Assembly: GCA_041494805.1 (NCBI GenBank)
Contig: JBGQBN010000014.1
Span: forward strand, 17,408-81,407
Origin: JBGQBN01 sp041494805
GTDB lineage: Bacteria > Acidobacteriota > Terriglobia > Terriglobales > Acidobacteriaceae
Direction: 5' to 3'
DNA length: 64,000 nucleotides
Positions 43,478 through 52,043 of this stretch are shown piece after piece. A program made the position numbers and the translations under genes. The first letter of the stretch is position 1, and each line of letters starts with the position of its first letter. The notes beneath the pieces are model-generated. The model saw only the letters and a list, made by a program, of their open reading frames with translations. It did not search any database and had not been told where the DNA came from.

Positions 43478-45598
43478 ATGCGAAAGCAACTGCTGGGTAT
43501 TTTTCTACCGCTGATGATCTTGGTTCTGATCGCAGCGGCTGAGACGCAGAACACGGGCGCAGAGGCAACCAAGCACGCCGCGCTACAGAAAGTGGATGTG
43601 GTGCGCGGTGACGACGGGATCAGCGTGCAGATCACTGGCCGTGGACTCATGACGCCCAAGGTGAGCACACTGGACCGGCCGGCGCGCCTGGTGCTCGACT
43701 TGCCGAATACCGTGGCGGCTACCTCCCAAAGCCACATTGACGTGGGCAGCGACGGGGTGAAAGGAGTGCGCATTGGCATGGACGGCCAAACGCCTCCGAC
43801 GACCCGCGTCGTGATTGACCTAGAGCAGGCGTGCCGGTACGAACTCGTGCCCGGCAGCGACAACCAGGTCATCCTGAAGCTGCATCCGGCAGCCAGCGCG
43901 GCCAAAGCGGCTGCGAAGCCCGCAGCTCCGGCGGCCAAGAAGGCCACTGTAGCCCGCGCGCTGCCTCCGGTTTCGGCCACGAAAGGAATCGTTGTCAGCC
44001 AGTCGGCTCCCGTGACCGCAGCTCCGGCTGAAGAGAAGAAGCCGTTGCAAACGGCTGCTTCGGCCAGCGACTTTGTGTTTGTTGAACCTTCCTACAAGCC
44101 CAAGGACACGAACGCGGCAGAGGAAAACAAGCCCGCCACGATCGACCCTTCGGTGCGCGCGCTCGCCGCCGCCAGCAAGTTCGCGGACAAGCCCGACACC
44201 AGTCTGCTGCCTACACCCAGCGCTTCTTTGCAGCCGCAGGCTGCCGAAGCTGCGGCCAGCAGCGCCGCCCAACCCGCGGTAAACCTGGCAGCGGAGCAGA
44301 AGACACAGGCAATGCAACCGGCGGCGACGACCGGTCCCAAGTACACGGGTGAACCGATCTCGGTGAACCTGAAGGATGTGGACCTGAAGGACTTCTTCCG
44401 TCTCGTCCACGAAATCAGCGGCCTGAACGTCGTGCTCGATCCCAACGTCAAGGGTTCGCTGACCATCGTGCTCGATGATGTGCCGTGGGATCAGGCACTG
44501 GACATCGTTCTGAAGAACAACGACCTGGCGCGTCAGCTCGAAGGCAACGTGCTGCGCGTCGCTACGGTGGAAACCCTGCGCAAGGAAGCCGAGTCGCGTC
44601 GTGCCCAGCAGGAAGCAGAAGCTTTGGCGGTAGAGAAGGTCACGGTCACCCGTTTCCTGAGCTACGCGCACTCCAAAGACGTGGTGCCCACGGTCAAGAG
44701 TTTCCTTACCCAGCGCGGCGACGTGATCGCTGACGATCGCACCAACGCTCTCATCATCCAGGATATTCCTTCGGTGATGCCTGCGATTGACCGGTTGTTG
44801 ACCCAGCTCGACCGCAAGACACAGGAAGTGGAAATTGAAGCCCGCGTAGTGGCTGCGACCCGCAGCTTTGCGCGCGACATCGGTACCCAGTTCGGCTTCG
44901 GCTGGGGCAACGGAACCAGCGCAGTCGGCGGCGCTTCGAGCGCCGGCGCTTCGCCCACCACAGTGAGCGGTTTGACGCCGGGTTACATCACGGTGGGTAG
45001 CGCCACTACGGGCAGCCAGATCCCGTTGTTCTCCAACCTGCCAATCACCAGCCCGACCAGCGGCCTTACCTTCATCAACGCCAGCAACAACGTCCGCATC
45101 GATGCTGTCTTGACCATGGCGGAGTCGCGCGGCTTGCTGAAGATTCTGTCGCGTCCGCGGGTAGTGACCCAGAACAACATTCAAGCACTGGTCCGCCAGG
45201 GCGTACGAGTGCCCATCGTGACCCAGGCGCAGTTGGGCGGCCCCCCGACGGTAACTTACGTCGATGCTTTCCTGCGGCTGACGGTGATTCCGCAGATCAC
45301 GTCGGAAGGCACCATCTTCCTGAACGTGGACGTGGAAAACACCACGCCTGACTTCGGGCGTACGGTGCAGGGCAACCCGACGTTGATCACTCAGCAGGCG
45401 ACCACCCAGGTGCTCGTCACTGATGGCGGCACGGTGGTGATCGGTGGAGTCATCCAGACCCAGAACTCGATCAACATTGCCCAGGTGCCATTGCTGGGCA
45501 GCATCCCGTTCCTGGGCAACCTGTTCAAACGGCAAAGCGTGAGCACCTCGAATCAGGAGCTGATCTTCTTCATCACTCCGCGCATTATTCAGACTTAG
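43478..45598 (+). CDS. pilQ: Type IV pilus secretin PilQ
   Basis: Outer-membrane channel for the pilus. ATG 43478 with GGAG upstream (an in-frame GTG at 43463 is possible). Signal sequence, N-terminal AMIN domain (DGISVQITGRGLMTPKVSTL), a long Ala/Pro-rich linker, STN/N0 domain (ISVNLKDVDLKDFFRLVHEI), N1 domain, and the secretin domain with VEIEARVVAATRSFARDIGT, GLLKILSRPRVVTQNNIQAL, and VPLLGSIPFLGNLFKRQS near the end. 706 residues. Last gene of the operon. Confidence 0.96.
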   Translation: MRKQLLGIFLPLMILVLIAAAETQNTGAEATKHAALQKVDVVRGDDGISVQITGRGLMTPKVSTLDRPARLVLDLPNTVAATSQSHIDVGSDGVKGVRIGMDGQTPPTTRVVIDLEQACRYELVPGSDNQVILKLHPAASAAKAAAKPAAPAAKKATVARALPPVSATKGIVVSQSAPVTAAPAEEKKPLQTAASASDFVFVEPSYKPKDTNAAEENKPATIDPSVRALAAASKFADKPDTSLLPTPSASLQPQAAEAAASSAAQPAVNLAAEQKTQAMQPAATTGPKYTGEPISVNLKDVDLKDFFRLVHEISGLNVVLDPNVKGSLTIVLDDVPWDQALDIVLKNNDLARQLEGNVLRVATVETLRKEAESRRAQQEAEALAVEKVTVTRFLSYAHSKDVVPTVKSFLTQRGDVIADDRTNALIIQDIPSVMPAIDRLLTQLDRKTQEVEIEARVVAATRSFARDIGTQFGFGWGNGTSAVGGASSAGASPTTVSGLTPGYITVGSATTGSQIPLFSNLPITSPTSGLTFINASNNVRIDAVLTMAESRGLLKILSRPRVVTQNNIQALVRQGVRVPIVTQAQLGGPPTVTYVDAFLRLTVIPQITSEGTIFLNVDVENTTPDFGRTVQGNPTLITQQATTQVLVTDGGTVVIGGVIQTQNSINIAQVPLLGSIPFLGNLFKRQSVSTSNQELIFFITPRIIQT

Positions 45599-45633
45599 CT
45601 TCAGATTTAATAACCAAGGTAGAAGAAAAACAG

Positions 45634-45680
45634 CCGTCGGCTTCCTGGACAACCTGTCAGGACCGGCGGTTTTGTTTTGT
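45634..45680 (+). terminator. Intrinsic terminator of the pil operon
   Basis: CCGTCGG with CCTG pairs with CAGG and CCGGCGG (one wobble, small internal loop), followed by TTTTGTTTTG. It lies 36 nt after the pilQ stop codon. Confidence 0.75.
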
Positions 45681-45694
45681 TCACGAAAAAACTT

Positions 45695-45780
45695 GCCACG
45701 GATTCACGCGGATTTTCACGGATAAATCTCTGATAGATTATTTTGGGTTTATCCGTGAAGATCCGCGTAGATCCGTGGCC
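45695..45780. repeat. Inverted repeat, ACGGATT family, with 32-nt arms
   Basis: Left arm 45695-45726 and right arm 45749-45780 are reverse complements with about four mismatches in 32 nt. Each arm carries three ACGGAT words (for example GCCACGGATTCACGCGGATT). It is the best-preserved member of this family here. Its right end is 12 nt from the stop of the truncated kinase gene. Confidence 0.92.
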
Positions 45781-45792
45781 AGGCTCTTGCAT

Positions 45793-46050
45793 TTACTTCG
45801 CGCCCTCGTGCGTCCCCGTATCAAACACCGCCACCACGTTGGGATGATTAAGCGCGGCAATGGCGCGGGCCTCCTGCTCGAAACGGCGCATGCGCTCAGC
45901 GTCCCGGGCAAAAGACTCCGGCAGAATCTTGACCGCCACGTCGCGCCCTAGCCGGGAATCGTGCGCGCGATACACTTCGCCCATGCCGCCCGCGCCAATG
46001 GGCGCGACGATTTCGTAGGGACCGAGTCGTGTGCCGGGGTTAATCGTCAT
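45793..46050 (-). pseudogene. Truncated Ser/Thr protein kinase (N-lobe only)
   Basis: An 85-codon frame encodes the start of a Hanks-type kinase: LGPYEIVAPIGAGGMGEVYR (glycine loop), DVAVKILPESFA (catalytic Lys), then ARAIAALNHPNVVAVFDTGT and a stop two codons after THEGA. The catalytic loop, DFG and C-lobe are missing, so it cannot be an active kinase. The truncation point is only 12 nt from the ACGGATT inverted repeat. A full-length ancestor interrupted there is the simplest reading. Confidence 0.8.
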
Positions 46051-46692
46051 CCGGGAAGGGCCTAATTATAGGCTTTCTTCAACGAAAAAAACCGATCACC
46101 GGCGAACTCCCGGCGCATGGCGAGGCCTATCACGCATTTCAACTCTCGAGGGTGCCCCGTCCAAGCTCCGCTTGGGCGGGGATTTTCTGCCGGGTGCGCC
46201 ACGTCTCGCGGTGTTCGAGACAGCCTGCCCTGAGCCCACGCCGACCGGTCACGTGAGCAGCGCTTCGACGTCGATTCTGGGCAAAGTCCGCAGTTCGACA
46301 TACCTAGGGGGTGCCTCCGAACTGATGTGGAGTTCCCTCAGACCGTGACGTCTCCGGACTCCAGTGTAAAAAGAGTAGTCGAGTAAGTAAGCTTCGTATC
46401 TGTCACCCGCTCCGTGCGGCGTAACTGAAAACGGCGTCGGCGACGACGCCTGGGACCCCGCCGACTTCGCGGACGAAGATTTTGCTGAAGAAGACCTCGC
46501 TGAAGAAGACCTCGAAGAAGACGAGGATCGCCCCAACGATGAAAGTGGGTCTACCCTCAGACCCCCCCCGCCCAAGCGGAGCTTGGACGAGATAACCTCG
46601 AGAGTAGAAACGAGAGTAGAAATGCGTGAGAGGCCGGGCCATCGCCCCTCGGCTCAGCATGACCATGAAAGAGTCGGGTAAACTCCAAGAGA
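46051..46692. other. Gene-poor region occupied by an inverted-repeat element
   Basis: 642 bp between the kinase fragment and pepP. Most of it (46122-46635) is the inverted-repeat element described separately. No conventional gene is supported. Confidence 0.55.
46122..46635. mobile_element. Possible non-autonomous element with ~60-nt terminal inverted repeats
   Basis: Left end 46122-46183 (GAGGCCTATCACGCATTTC, ACTCTCGAGG, CCGTCCAAGCTCCGCTTGGG) and right end 46566-46635 (CCCAAGCGGAGCTTGGAC, CCTCGAGAGT, GAAATGCGTGAGAGGCC) have the same blocks in inverted order. The right end carries one extra CGAGAGTAGAAA unit. About 380 bp lie between. Inside is a minus-strand 108-codon frame (46249-46575) with Ser/Arg/Lys-rich repeats (tandem GAAGAAGACCTC units at about 46490-46520), unlike any transposase. 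No target-site duplication was found by eye. Confidence 0.55.
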
Positions 46693-47790
46693 ATGGATCA
46701 CATCGGCCGCTTGCGACGCCTGCAGCAGGCACTCGACCAGCACCGGCTGGACGCTCTGCTGATCACTCACCTGCCCAACATCCGCTATCTCTGCGGATTC
46801 AGCGGCAGCAGCGGCGCTCTGGTCGTCACCGCAGCCAGAAACATTTTCTTCACCGACGGCCGCTACTCGGAACAAGCCCACGCAGAGGTGCAGGGGGCGC
46901 GGATTGCGATTGCCCGCAAGGCATCGTTGGTCATGGCTGGCGAGTGGCTGGCGAGGAATCGTAAGACCTTTGGGCGCAAGGGACCATCACGAGTGGGTAT
47001 TGAGGGCGAACATTTGACCGTCGCCGCGCGGAGCCGTCTCGCGGGAATACTGCCGTCCAACCTTCGACTGCGGGAGGCGCCTCCGCTGGTTGAACAGGCC
47101 CGCATGGTGAAGGACGACGAAGAAATCGTGCGTATTCGAGAGGCGGTGATGTTGGGCGCGAATCTGTTTGGCCGCGCGCTGGAACGAATCCGCCCCGGCG
47201 TAAAGGAAAGTGAAGTGGCGGGCGAGATGGAGTATGCGGCGCGGAAAGCTGGGGCGCAGGAGATGTCATTTCCTACCATCATTGCGGCGGGAACGCGGTC
47301 GGCGATGCCGCACGGACGAGCGTCCGACGCCCCCATTCCGAGCGAAGGATTCGTGGTCTGCGACTTCGGTGTTATACTCGCTGGCTACTGTTCCGACATG
47401 ACTCGTACCGTGTACGTGGGTCGTCCCACGGACGAGACCCGCGGTATGTATCAGGCGGTGCGGGAGGCGCAACAGGCGGCCGTAGAAGCAGTACGGCCCG
47501 GGCTGAGCGTGGGCGAGGTTGACCGCGCAGCTCGTAACGTGTTGCGGAAATTAAAGTTAGGGAAGTACTTTACTCACTCGACCGGACATGGCGTGGGCTT
47601 GGAGATTCACGAGGCTCCACGCGTCGCCGCTGGGCAGTCGGAAATCTTAAGTCCGGGAATGGTTATCACCATTGAACCCGGTGTGTACGTCCCGGGCAAG
47701 TGGGGTGTGCGCATCGAAGACATGGTTGTGGTCACGGAACGCGGGCGCGAAGTTTTGACGCCCACCAGCAAGGAACTGATCGTGGTTTGA
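46693..47790 (+). CDS. pepP: Xaa-Pro aminopeptidase (M24 family)
   Basis: Metallopeptidase that removes N-terminal residues before proline. The creatinase-like N-terminal domain includes HLPNIRYLCGFSGSSGALVV. Metal ligands are in VVCDFGVILAGYCSDMTRTV (two Asp), HSTGHGVGLEIHEAPRV (His), TIEPGVYV (Glu) and VRIEDMVVV (Glu). 365 residues, as in the family. It lies 33 nt before accB and may be co-transcribed with it, a pairing (pepP/efp-acc) seen in many bacteria. Confidence 0.93.
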   Translation: MDHIGRLRRLQQALDQHRLDALLITHLPNIRYLCGFSGSSGALVVTAARNIFFTDGRYSEQAHAEVQGARIAIARKASLVMAGEWLARNRKTFGRKGPSRVGIEGEHLTVAARSRLAGILPSNLRLREAPPLVEQARMVKDDEEIVRIREAVMLGANLFGRALERIRPGVKESEVAGEMEYAARKAGAQEMSFPTIIAAGTRSAMPHGRASDAPIPSEGFVVCDFGVILAGYCSDMTRTVYVGRPTDETRGMYQAVREAQQAAVEAVRPGLSVGEVDRAARNVLRKLKLGKYFTHSTGHGVGLEIHEAPRVAAGQSEILSPGMVITIEPGVYVPGKWGVRIEDMVVVTERGREVLTPTSKELIVV

Positions 47791-47823
47791 GGTCGTTAGC
47801 CTAAGCCGGTCCCACCGCAGACG

Positions 47824-48309
47824 ATGAACCAGAAAGAATTAAAGGAACTCATAGAGTTCTTAATTGAAAAGGATATTGCCGAGTTCGAGTTGGAACGCGG
47901 CGATGTCAAAGTGCGCATCAAGCGCGCGGCGGAATCTGCTTCGGGGCACGAGGCGCGCTATTTTGCCGTGCACGCCGGACCGCCTTCGGCCCCGGCAAGT
48001 GCCGCTACACCAGCCGGGCCTCCGTCTGCTGCGACACCGCCGATTGCGCCCGTCGTGGAAGAGGCGCTGCACATGGTGCGCTCACCCATCGTCGGGACGT
48101 TTTACGAGTCACCTTCGCCGGGATCCCCGCCCTTCGTGAAGCCCGGAGACGTGGTCGAAGTGGGCCAGGTATTGTGCATTGTCGAAGCCATGAAGCTGAT
48201 GAACGAGATCGAGTCTGACGTGGCGGGTGAGATCGTGAAGAAGCTGATCAGCAATGGCCAGCCCATCGAGTACGGGCAGGAGCTGTTCGCCATCCGGGCG
48301 CGGGCATAG
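47824..48309 (+). CDS. accB: Acetyl-CoA carboxylase biotin carboxyl carrier protein
   Basis: Carries biotin between carboxylase and transferase in fatty-acid synthesis. N-terminal helix (LKELIEFLIEKDIAEFELER), an Ala/Pro-rich linker, and the biotinyl domain (SPIVGTFYESPSPGSPPF) with the biotinylation motif VEAMKLMNEIESD. 161 residues. accC follows after a hairpin-containing spacer. Confidence 0.95.
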   Translation: MNQKELKELIEFLIEKDIAEFELERGDVKVRIKRAAESASGHEARYFAVHAGPPSAPASAATPAGPPSAATPPIAPVVEEALHMVRSPIVGTFYESPSPGSPPFVKPGDVVEVGQVLCIVEAMKLMNEIESDVAGEIVKKLISNGQPIEYGQELFAIRARA

Positions 48310-48331
48310 AAACATTTAGGGGATGATTCAG

Positions 48332-48353
48332 GGCGCGCAAAGCGCGCCTTTTT
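48332..48353 (+). terminator. Terminator-like hairpin between accB and accC
   Basis: GGCGCGC-AAA-GCGCGCC followed by TTTTT: a perfect 7-bp GC stem with a T5 tail, 22 nt after the accB stop and 8 nt before the accC ATG. It could terminate or attenuate transcription or mask accC translation initiation. No Shine-Dalgarno sequence is visible between hairpin and ATG. Confidence 0.65.
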
Positions 48354-48360
48354 GTGTTTC

Positions 48361-49728
48361 ATGTTCAAGAAAATCTTAATCGCCAATCGCGGAGAAATTG
48401 CTTTGCGGGTCATTTGCGCCTGCAAAGAGCTGGGCATCCGCACCGTGGCCATCTACAGCGAAGCGGACCGCAACTCGCTGCACGTTCGCTTTGCCGATGA
48501 GGCCATCTGCATTGGTCCGCCACAACTGGCGCAGAGCTATCTGAATATTCCGGCGGTCATCAGCGCGGCGGAAATCGCCAACGTGGATGCTATTCATCCC
48601 GGATACGGCCTGCTGGCCGAAAATGCCAACTTCGCCGAAGTTTCCGAAACCTGCAACATCAAATTCATTGGCCCGCCCCCGGAGATTACCCGGCTGATGG
48701 GTGAGAAAGAGAAGGCGCGGGTGGCCATGAAGAAGGCGGGTGTGCCCGTCCTGCCCGGATCGGACGGCATCCTGTCGAGCGATGGCGAGGCGCTGGAGTG
48801 GGCGCGCCAGGTCGGGTTTCCAGTGATTATCAAGGCTTCCGCCGGCGGGGGTGGGCGCGGGATGCGCATTGTGCGCGGCGAGGAGGAACTCCCCGCCTTG
48901 TTCAAGGCAGCGCAGTCGGAGGCGGCGGCCGCTTTCGGCAACGGCGACCTCTACATGGAAAAATTCATCGAACGGCCGCGGCACATCGAGTTCCAGATTC
49001 TCGCCGACCAGTACGGCAACGTGGTGAGCCTGGGAGAACGCGAGTGCTCGATTCAGCGCCGTCATCAGAAGCTGCTCGAGGAGTCTCCCTCCACGCAGGT
49101 AACGCCCGAATTACGCGACCAGATTGGGCAGGTGCTGTGCAAAACCCTGTCCGAGATTGGCTATGTGAACGCCGGCACTGTTGAATTTCTCATGGATGAG
49201 GAGAGGCAGCTCTACTTCATCGAGATGAATACCCGCATTCAGGTAGAACATCCGGTGACCGAGATGGTGACGGACGTCGACCTGGTGAAAAGCCAGATTC
49301 TGCTGGCCGCGGGTGAGCGTATGGAAAGTGTGCTGCTGGGGCCGATTGTGCATCGCGGACACGCCATCGAGTGCCGCATCAACGCCGAGCATCCGGAAAA
49401 GTTCACCCCCTCAGCCGGCAAGATCACGACTTTTAATCCCCCCGGAGGGACCGGAGTGCGAGTGGATACGGCAGCCTATGCCGAAGGCACGATCCCGCCT
49501 TATTACGACTCCCTGATCGCCAAGCTTATTGTGCGCGGCAAAGACCGGGTAGAAGCGGTCTCGCGCATGGCGCGGGCGCTCGAAATGTTTATCGTGGAAG
49601 GCGTGTACACCACGATCCCTCTCCACAGGAAGATTCTGGCTGACCCTGACTTCCGGGCGGGGAAGTTGGACACGACCTTCATAGAGCGCTTCCTGCAGAA
49701 GAACGGCAAGGAGACACCGGCGGTGTGA
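48361..49728 (+). CDS. accC: Acetyl-CoA carboxylase biotin carboxylase subunit
   Basis: ATP-grasp enzyme carboxylating biotin on AccB. ATG 48361 gives MFKKILIANRGEIALRVI. ATP-binding SAGGGGRGMRIV, the catalytic EMNTRIQVEHPVTEMVT and IECRINAEHP. 455 residues, full length. A TTG nine nt upstream would start in the hairpin tail and is rejected. thiE starts 3 nt after its stop. Confidence 0.96.
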   Translation: MFKKILIANRGEIALRVICACKELGIRTVAIYSEADRNSLHVRFADEAICIGPPQLAQSYLNIPAVISAAEIANVDAIHPGYGLLAENANFAEVSETCNIKFIGPPPEITRLMGEKEKARVAMKKAGVPVLPGSDGILSSDGEALEWARQVGFPVIIKASAGGGGRGMRIVRGEEELPALFKAAQSEAAAAFGNGDLYMEKFIERPRHIEFQILADQYGNVVSLGERECSIQRRHQKLLEESPSTQVTPELRDQIGQVLCKTLSEIGYVNAGTVEFLMDEERQLYFIEMNTRIQVEHPVTEMVTDVDLVKSQILLAAGERMESVLLGPIVHRGHAIECRINAEHPEKFTPSAGKITTFNPPGGTGVRVDTAAYAEGTIPPYYDSLIAKLIVRGKDRVEAVSRMARALEMFIVEGVYTTIPLHRKILADPDFRAGKLDTTFIERFLQKNGKETPAV

Positions 49729-49731
49729 GCG

Positions 49732-50346
49732 ATGATTTCACTTCCCCGGCTCTATGCCATCGTTGACGCTTCTCTTTTCCCGGATATCGGTTCGCTGTGC
49801 ACATTCGCCGAGGAACTCGCTGCTGGTGGCGTCACCCTTCTGCAGTACCGCAACAAAAGCGGCAATGCACGCCAGACGCTGGAGCAGGCTCGAGGGCTGA
49901 AACGGCGCATCGGCAATTCCGTCAAGTTAATCATGAACGACCGCGCCGACCTCTGTGTGGCCGCGGGATTCGATGGCGTGCATCTAGGCCAGGACGATCT
50001 CTCCCCTGAAGGCGCAAGAAAAGTAATTGGTGACAACTGCTGGCTGGGAGTCTCCACCCACAACCCCGAGCAGGTGGCGGAAGCTGACAAGACCTCAGCA
50101 GACTATGTTGCCGTCGGACCGGTGTTCTCGACGGCTAGCAAGGCGAATCCCGACCCAGTTATCGGCCTGGACGGAGTGCGCCAGGCGCGAGCCTTGACGC
50201 GCAAGCCGCTGGTGGCGATTGGTGGGATTACCCGAGCCAATTGCCGCTCGGTCATCGAGGCGGGAGCGGACTCGGTGGCGGTGATATCCGACTTGTTACC
50301 GGAGCCCCGCAAATCAGTAGAGGAATTTTTCCGCATATTGAGGTAG
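49732..50346 (+). CDS. thiE: Thiamine-phosphate synthase
   Basis: Joins HMP-pyrophosphate and thiazole phosphate to give thiamine phosphate. TIM-barrel with LLQYRNKS, LIMNDRADLCVAAGFDGVHL, GQDDLS, GVSTHNPEQV, DYVAVGPVFSTASK and VAIGGITRAN. 204 residues. It follows accC by 3 nt, so it is translationally linked to the fatty-acid genes; no other thiamine gene or TPP riboswitch is present here. Confidence 0.93.
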   Translation: MISLPRLYAIVDASLFPDIGSLCTFAEELAAGGVTLLQYRNKSGNARQTLEQARGLKRRIGNSVKLIMNDRADLCVAAGFDGVHLGQDDLSPEGARKVIGDNCWLGVSTHNPEQVAEADKTSADYVAVGPVFSTASKANPDPVIGLDGVRQARALTRKPLVAIGGITRANCRSVIEAGADSVAVISDLLPEPRKSVEEFFRILR

Positions 50347-50359
50347 AGTCTTGGCGCTG

Positions 50360-50447
50360 CTAGTGGGCAGTGGCTAGTGGCCAGTGCGTAATCGTATCCG
50401 CCATCGGGTTAAGTACTGGCCACTGACAACTGGCCACTAGCCACTTG
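50360..50447. repeat. Inverted repeat, AGTGGCTAGTGG family (gene-less)
   Basis: Left arm 50360-50386 (TAGTGGGCAGTGGCTAGTGG, CCAGT). Right arm 50415-50446 (ACTGGCCACTGACAACTGG, CCACTAGCCACTT). Loop about 28 nt. Same words as the arms around the four-helix-bundle gene. It is followed 5 nt later by AGGAGG of the APC transporter gene. Confidence 0.88.
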
Positions 50448-50461
50448 CAATCAGGAGGCCC

Positions 50462-52021
50462 GTGAGTATCGAAACCAAGCCACCCACCCCCGGGGTCGCT
50501 ACCGACTGGGAAATCCATACCCATCAGGACAAGGAACTGGTCAAAGGTCTGGGACTGACCAGCTCCACCATGCTGGTCATGGGATCCATGATCGGCTCCG
50601 GCATCTTCATTGTATCCGCGGAAATCGCGCGGGACGTGGGTTCACCAGCGCTGCTGATCGGCGCCTGGATGGTGACCGGGTTCCTGACCATCGTGGGTGC
50701 TCTCAGCTACGGCGAACTGGCCGCCATGATGCCCCGGGCCGGCGGGCAATACATCTATTTGCGCGAGGCGCTAGGGCCGCTGTGGGGCTTCCTGTATGGG
50801 TGGACTCTCTTCCTGGTTATCCAGACCGGAACCATCGCTGCGGTAGGCGTGGCCTTTGGCAAATTCCTCGGTATCTTCTTTCCCTCGGTCTCTTCCTCAA
50901 ACTGGATCCTGCACTTCTGGAAGGTTCCGCCCATCCACATTGGACCCATGACGCTGGGGAACATGGAAGTAGGGTTGAGCACCCAGAACCTGGTGGCCAT
51001 ACTGGTGGTGATCCTGCTCTCGGTCATCAACATATTTGGCCTCAAGACCGGGGCGCTTATTCAGAACGTTTTCACCATCGCGAAAGCCTCAGCCCTGTTC
51101 GGTCTGATACTGGTGGGGATCTTCATCGGACGCAACGCCCAGGCCCTGGCCGCAAATTTCAGCGGCAACTTTTGGCACCATGCCGGGCTGGGGGCGCAAC
51201 ACGACATCGGCGCAGGCGTGTTGGTGGGCACTCTAACAGTGCTCGCGGTCGCCCAGGTGGGTTCCTTGTTTTCGGCTGACGCCTGGAACAACGTCACCTT
51301 CACTGCCGGCGAGGTGAAGAACCCCAGCCGCAACCTGCCGCTCTCGCTGGCTATGGGCACAGGCGTGGTCATTGCGCTGTACATCGCTTGCAACTTCATT
51401 TACCTGAACATTCTTCCCCTCGATGGCAGCCCCAGCGGCGCAACCATCCTCGAACGCGGGATCAAGTTTGCCACCGAAGACCGCGTGGGCACCGCGGTGA
51501 TGACCCAGATGTTCGGAAGCAGCGGGGGAACGCTGATGGCCATTGCCATCATGCTCTCGACCTTCGGCTGCTGTAACGGCCTGATCCTCGCTGGCGCGCG
51601 GGTGTACTACGCCATGGCGAAAGATGGCTTGTTCTTCCGCAATGTCGCCCAGCTGCATCCTACCTACAAGACACCTGCCATCTCACTGATGGTGCAGATG
51701 GTCTGGACTTGCGTGCTCTGCGTCTCCGGGAGCTACGGGCAACTGCTCGATTACATCATCTTTGCCGTGCTGGTTTTTTACATCCTGACGATCTTTGGGT
51801 TGTTCGTGCTGCGGCGGACGCACCCCAACGCGGAACGGCCGTATCGTGCTATTGGCTACCCGGTGCTGCCCGCGATTTATATTGTGATGGCTTTATTTAT
51901 TGATGTCGTACTATTACGCTACAAACCCCAGTACACATGGCCGGGATTGATCATCGTGCTCTTGGGGATCCCGGTGTACTACCTGTGGTCGCGGCGCTCG
52001 GGTGCGGCAACTACGGCATAA
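50462..52021 (+). CDS. APC-superfamily amino acid transporter (first of two)
   Basis: A 519-residue, 12-helix amino acid-polyamine-organocation transporter. Start GTG 50462 with AGGAGG at 50453-50458. The helix 1 motif GSMIGSGIFIVSAEIARDVG and the Tyr/Gly-rich RAGGQYIYLREALGPLWGFL are family-typical and nearest the LAT-like group. Helix 6 has SADAWNNVTFTAGEVKNPSR. Substrate not deducible. It ends 22 nt before the second APC gene. Confidence 0.9.
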   Translation: MSIETKPPTPGVATDWEIHTHQDKELVKGLGLTSSTMLVMGSMIGSGIFIVSAEIARDVGSPALLIGAWMVTGFLTIVGALSYGELAAMMPRAGGQYIYLREALGPLWGFLYGWTLFLVIQTGTIAAVGVAFGKFLGIFFPSVSSSNWILHFWKVPPIHIGPMTLGNMEVGLSTQNLVAILVVILLSVINIFGLKTGALIQNVFTIAKASALFGLILVGIFIGRNAQALAANFSGNFWHHAGLGAQHDIGAGVLVGTLTVLAVAQVGSLFSADAWNNVTFTAGEVKNPSRNLPLSLAMGTGVVIALYIACNFIYLNILPLDGSPSGATILERGIKFATEDRVGTAVMTQMFGSSGGTLMAIAIMLSTFGCCNGLILAGARVYYAMAKDGLFFRNVAQLHPTYKTPAISLMVQMVWTCVLCVSGSYGQLLDYIIFAVLVFYILTIFGLFVLRRTHPNAERPYRAIGYPVLPAIYIVMALFIDVVLLRYKPQYTWPGLIIVLLGIPVYYLWSRRSGAATTA

Positions 52022-52043
52022 CTTCCAAGGAGAAACCAAACGC

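Noticed and set aside
43820..45652. 610-codon open frame antisense to pilQ
   Set aside because: High-GC mirror frame of a certain gene, with no recognisable domain.
46403..46732. 110-codon minus-strand frame overlapping the 46-kb element
   Set aside because: It is a frame-shifted reading of the same tandem units and runs into pepP; no coding character.
49700..49735. TPP riboswitch before thiE
   Set aside because: thiE starts 3 nt after accC, so there is no room for a leader.
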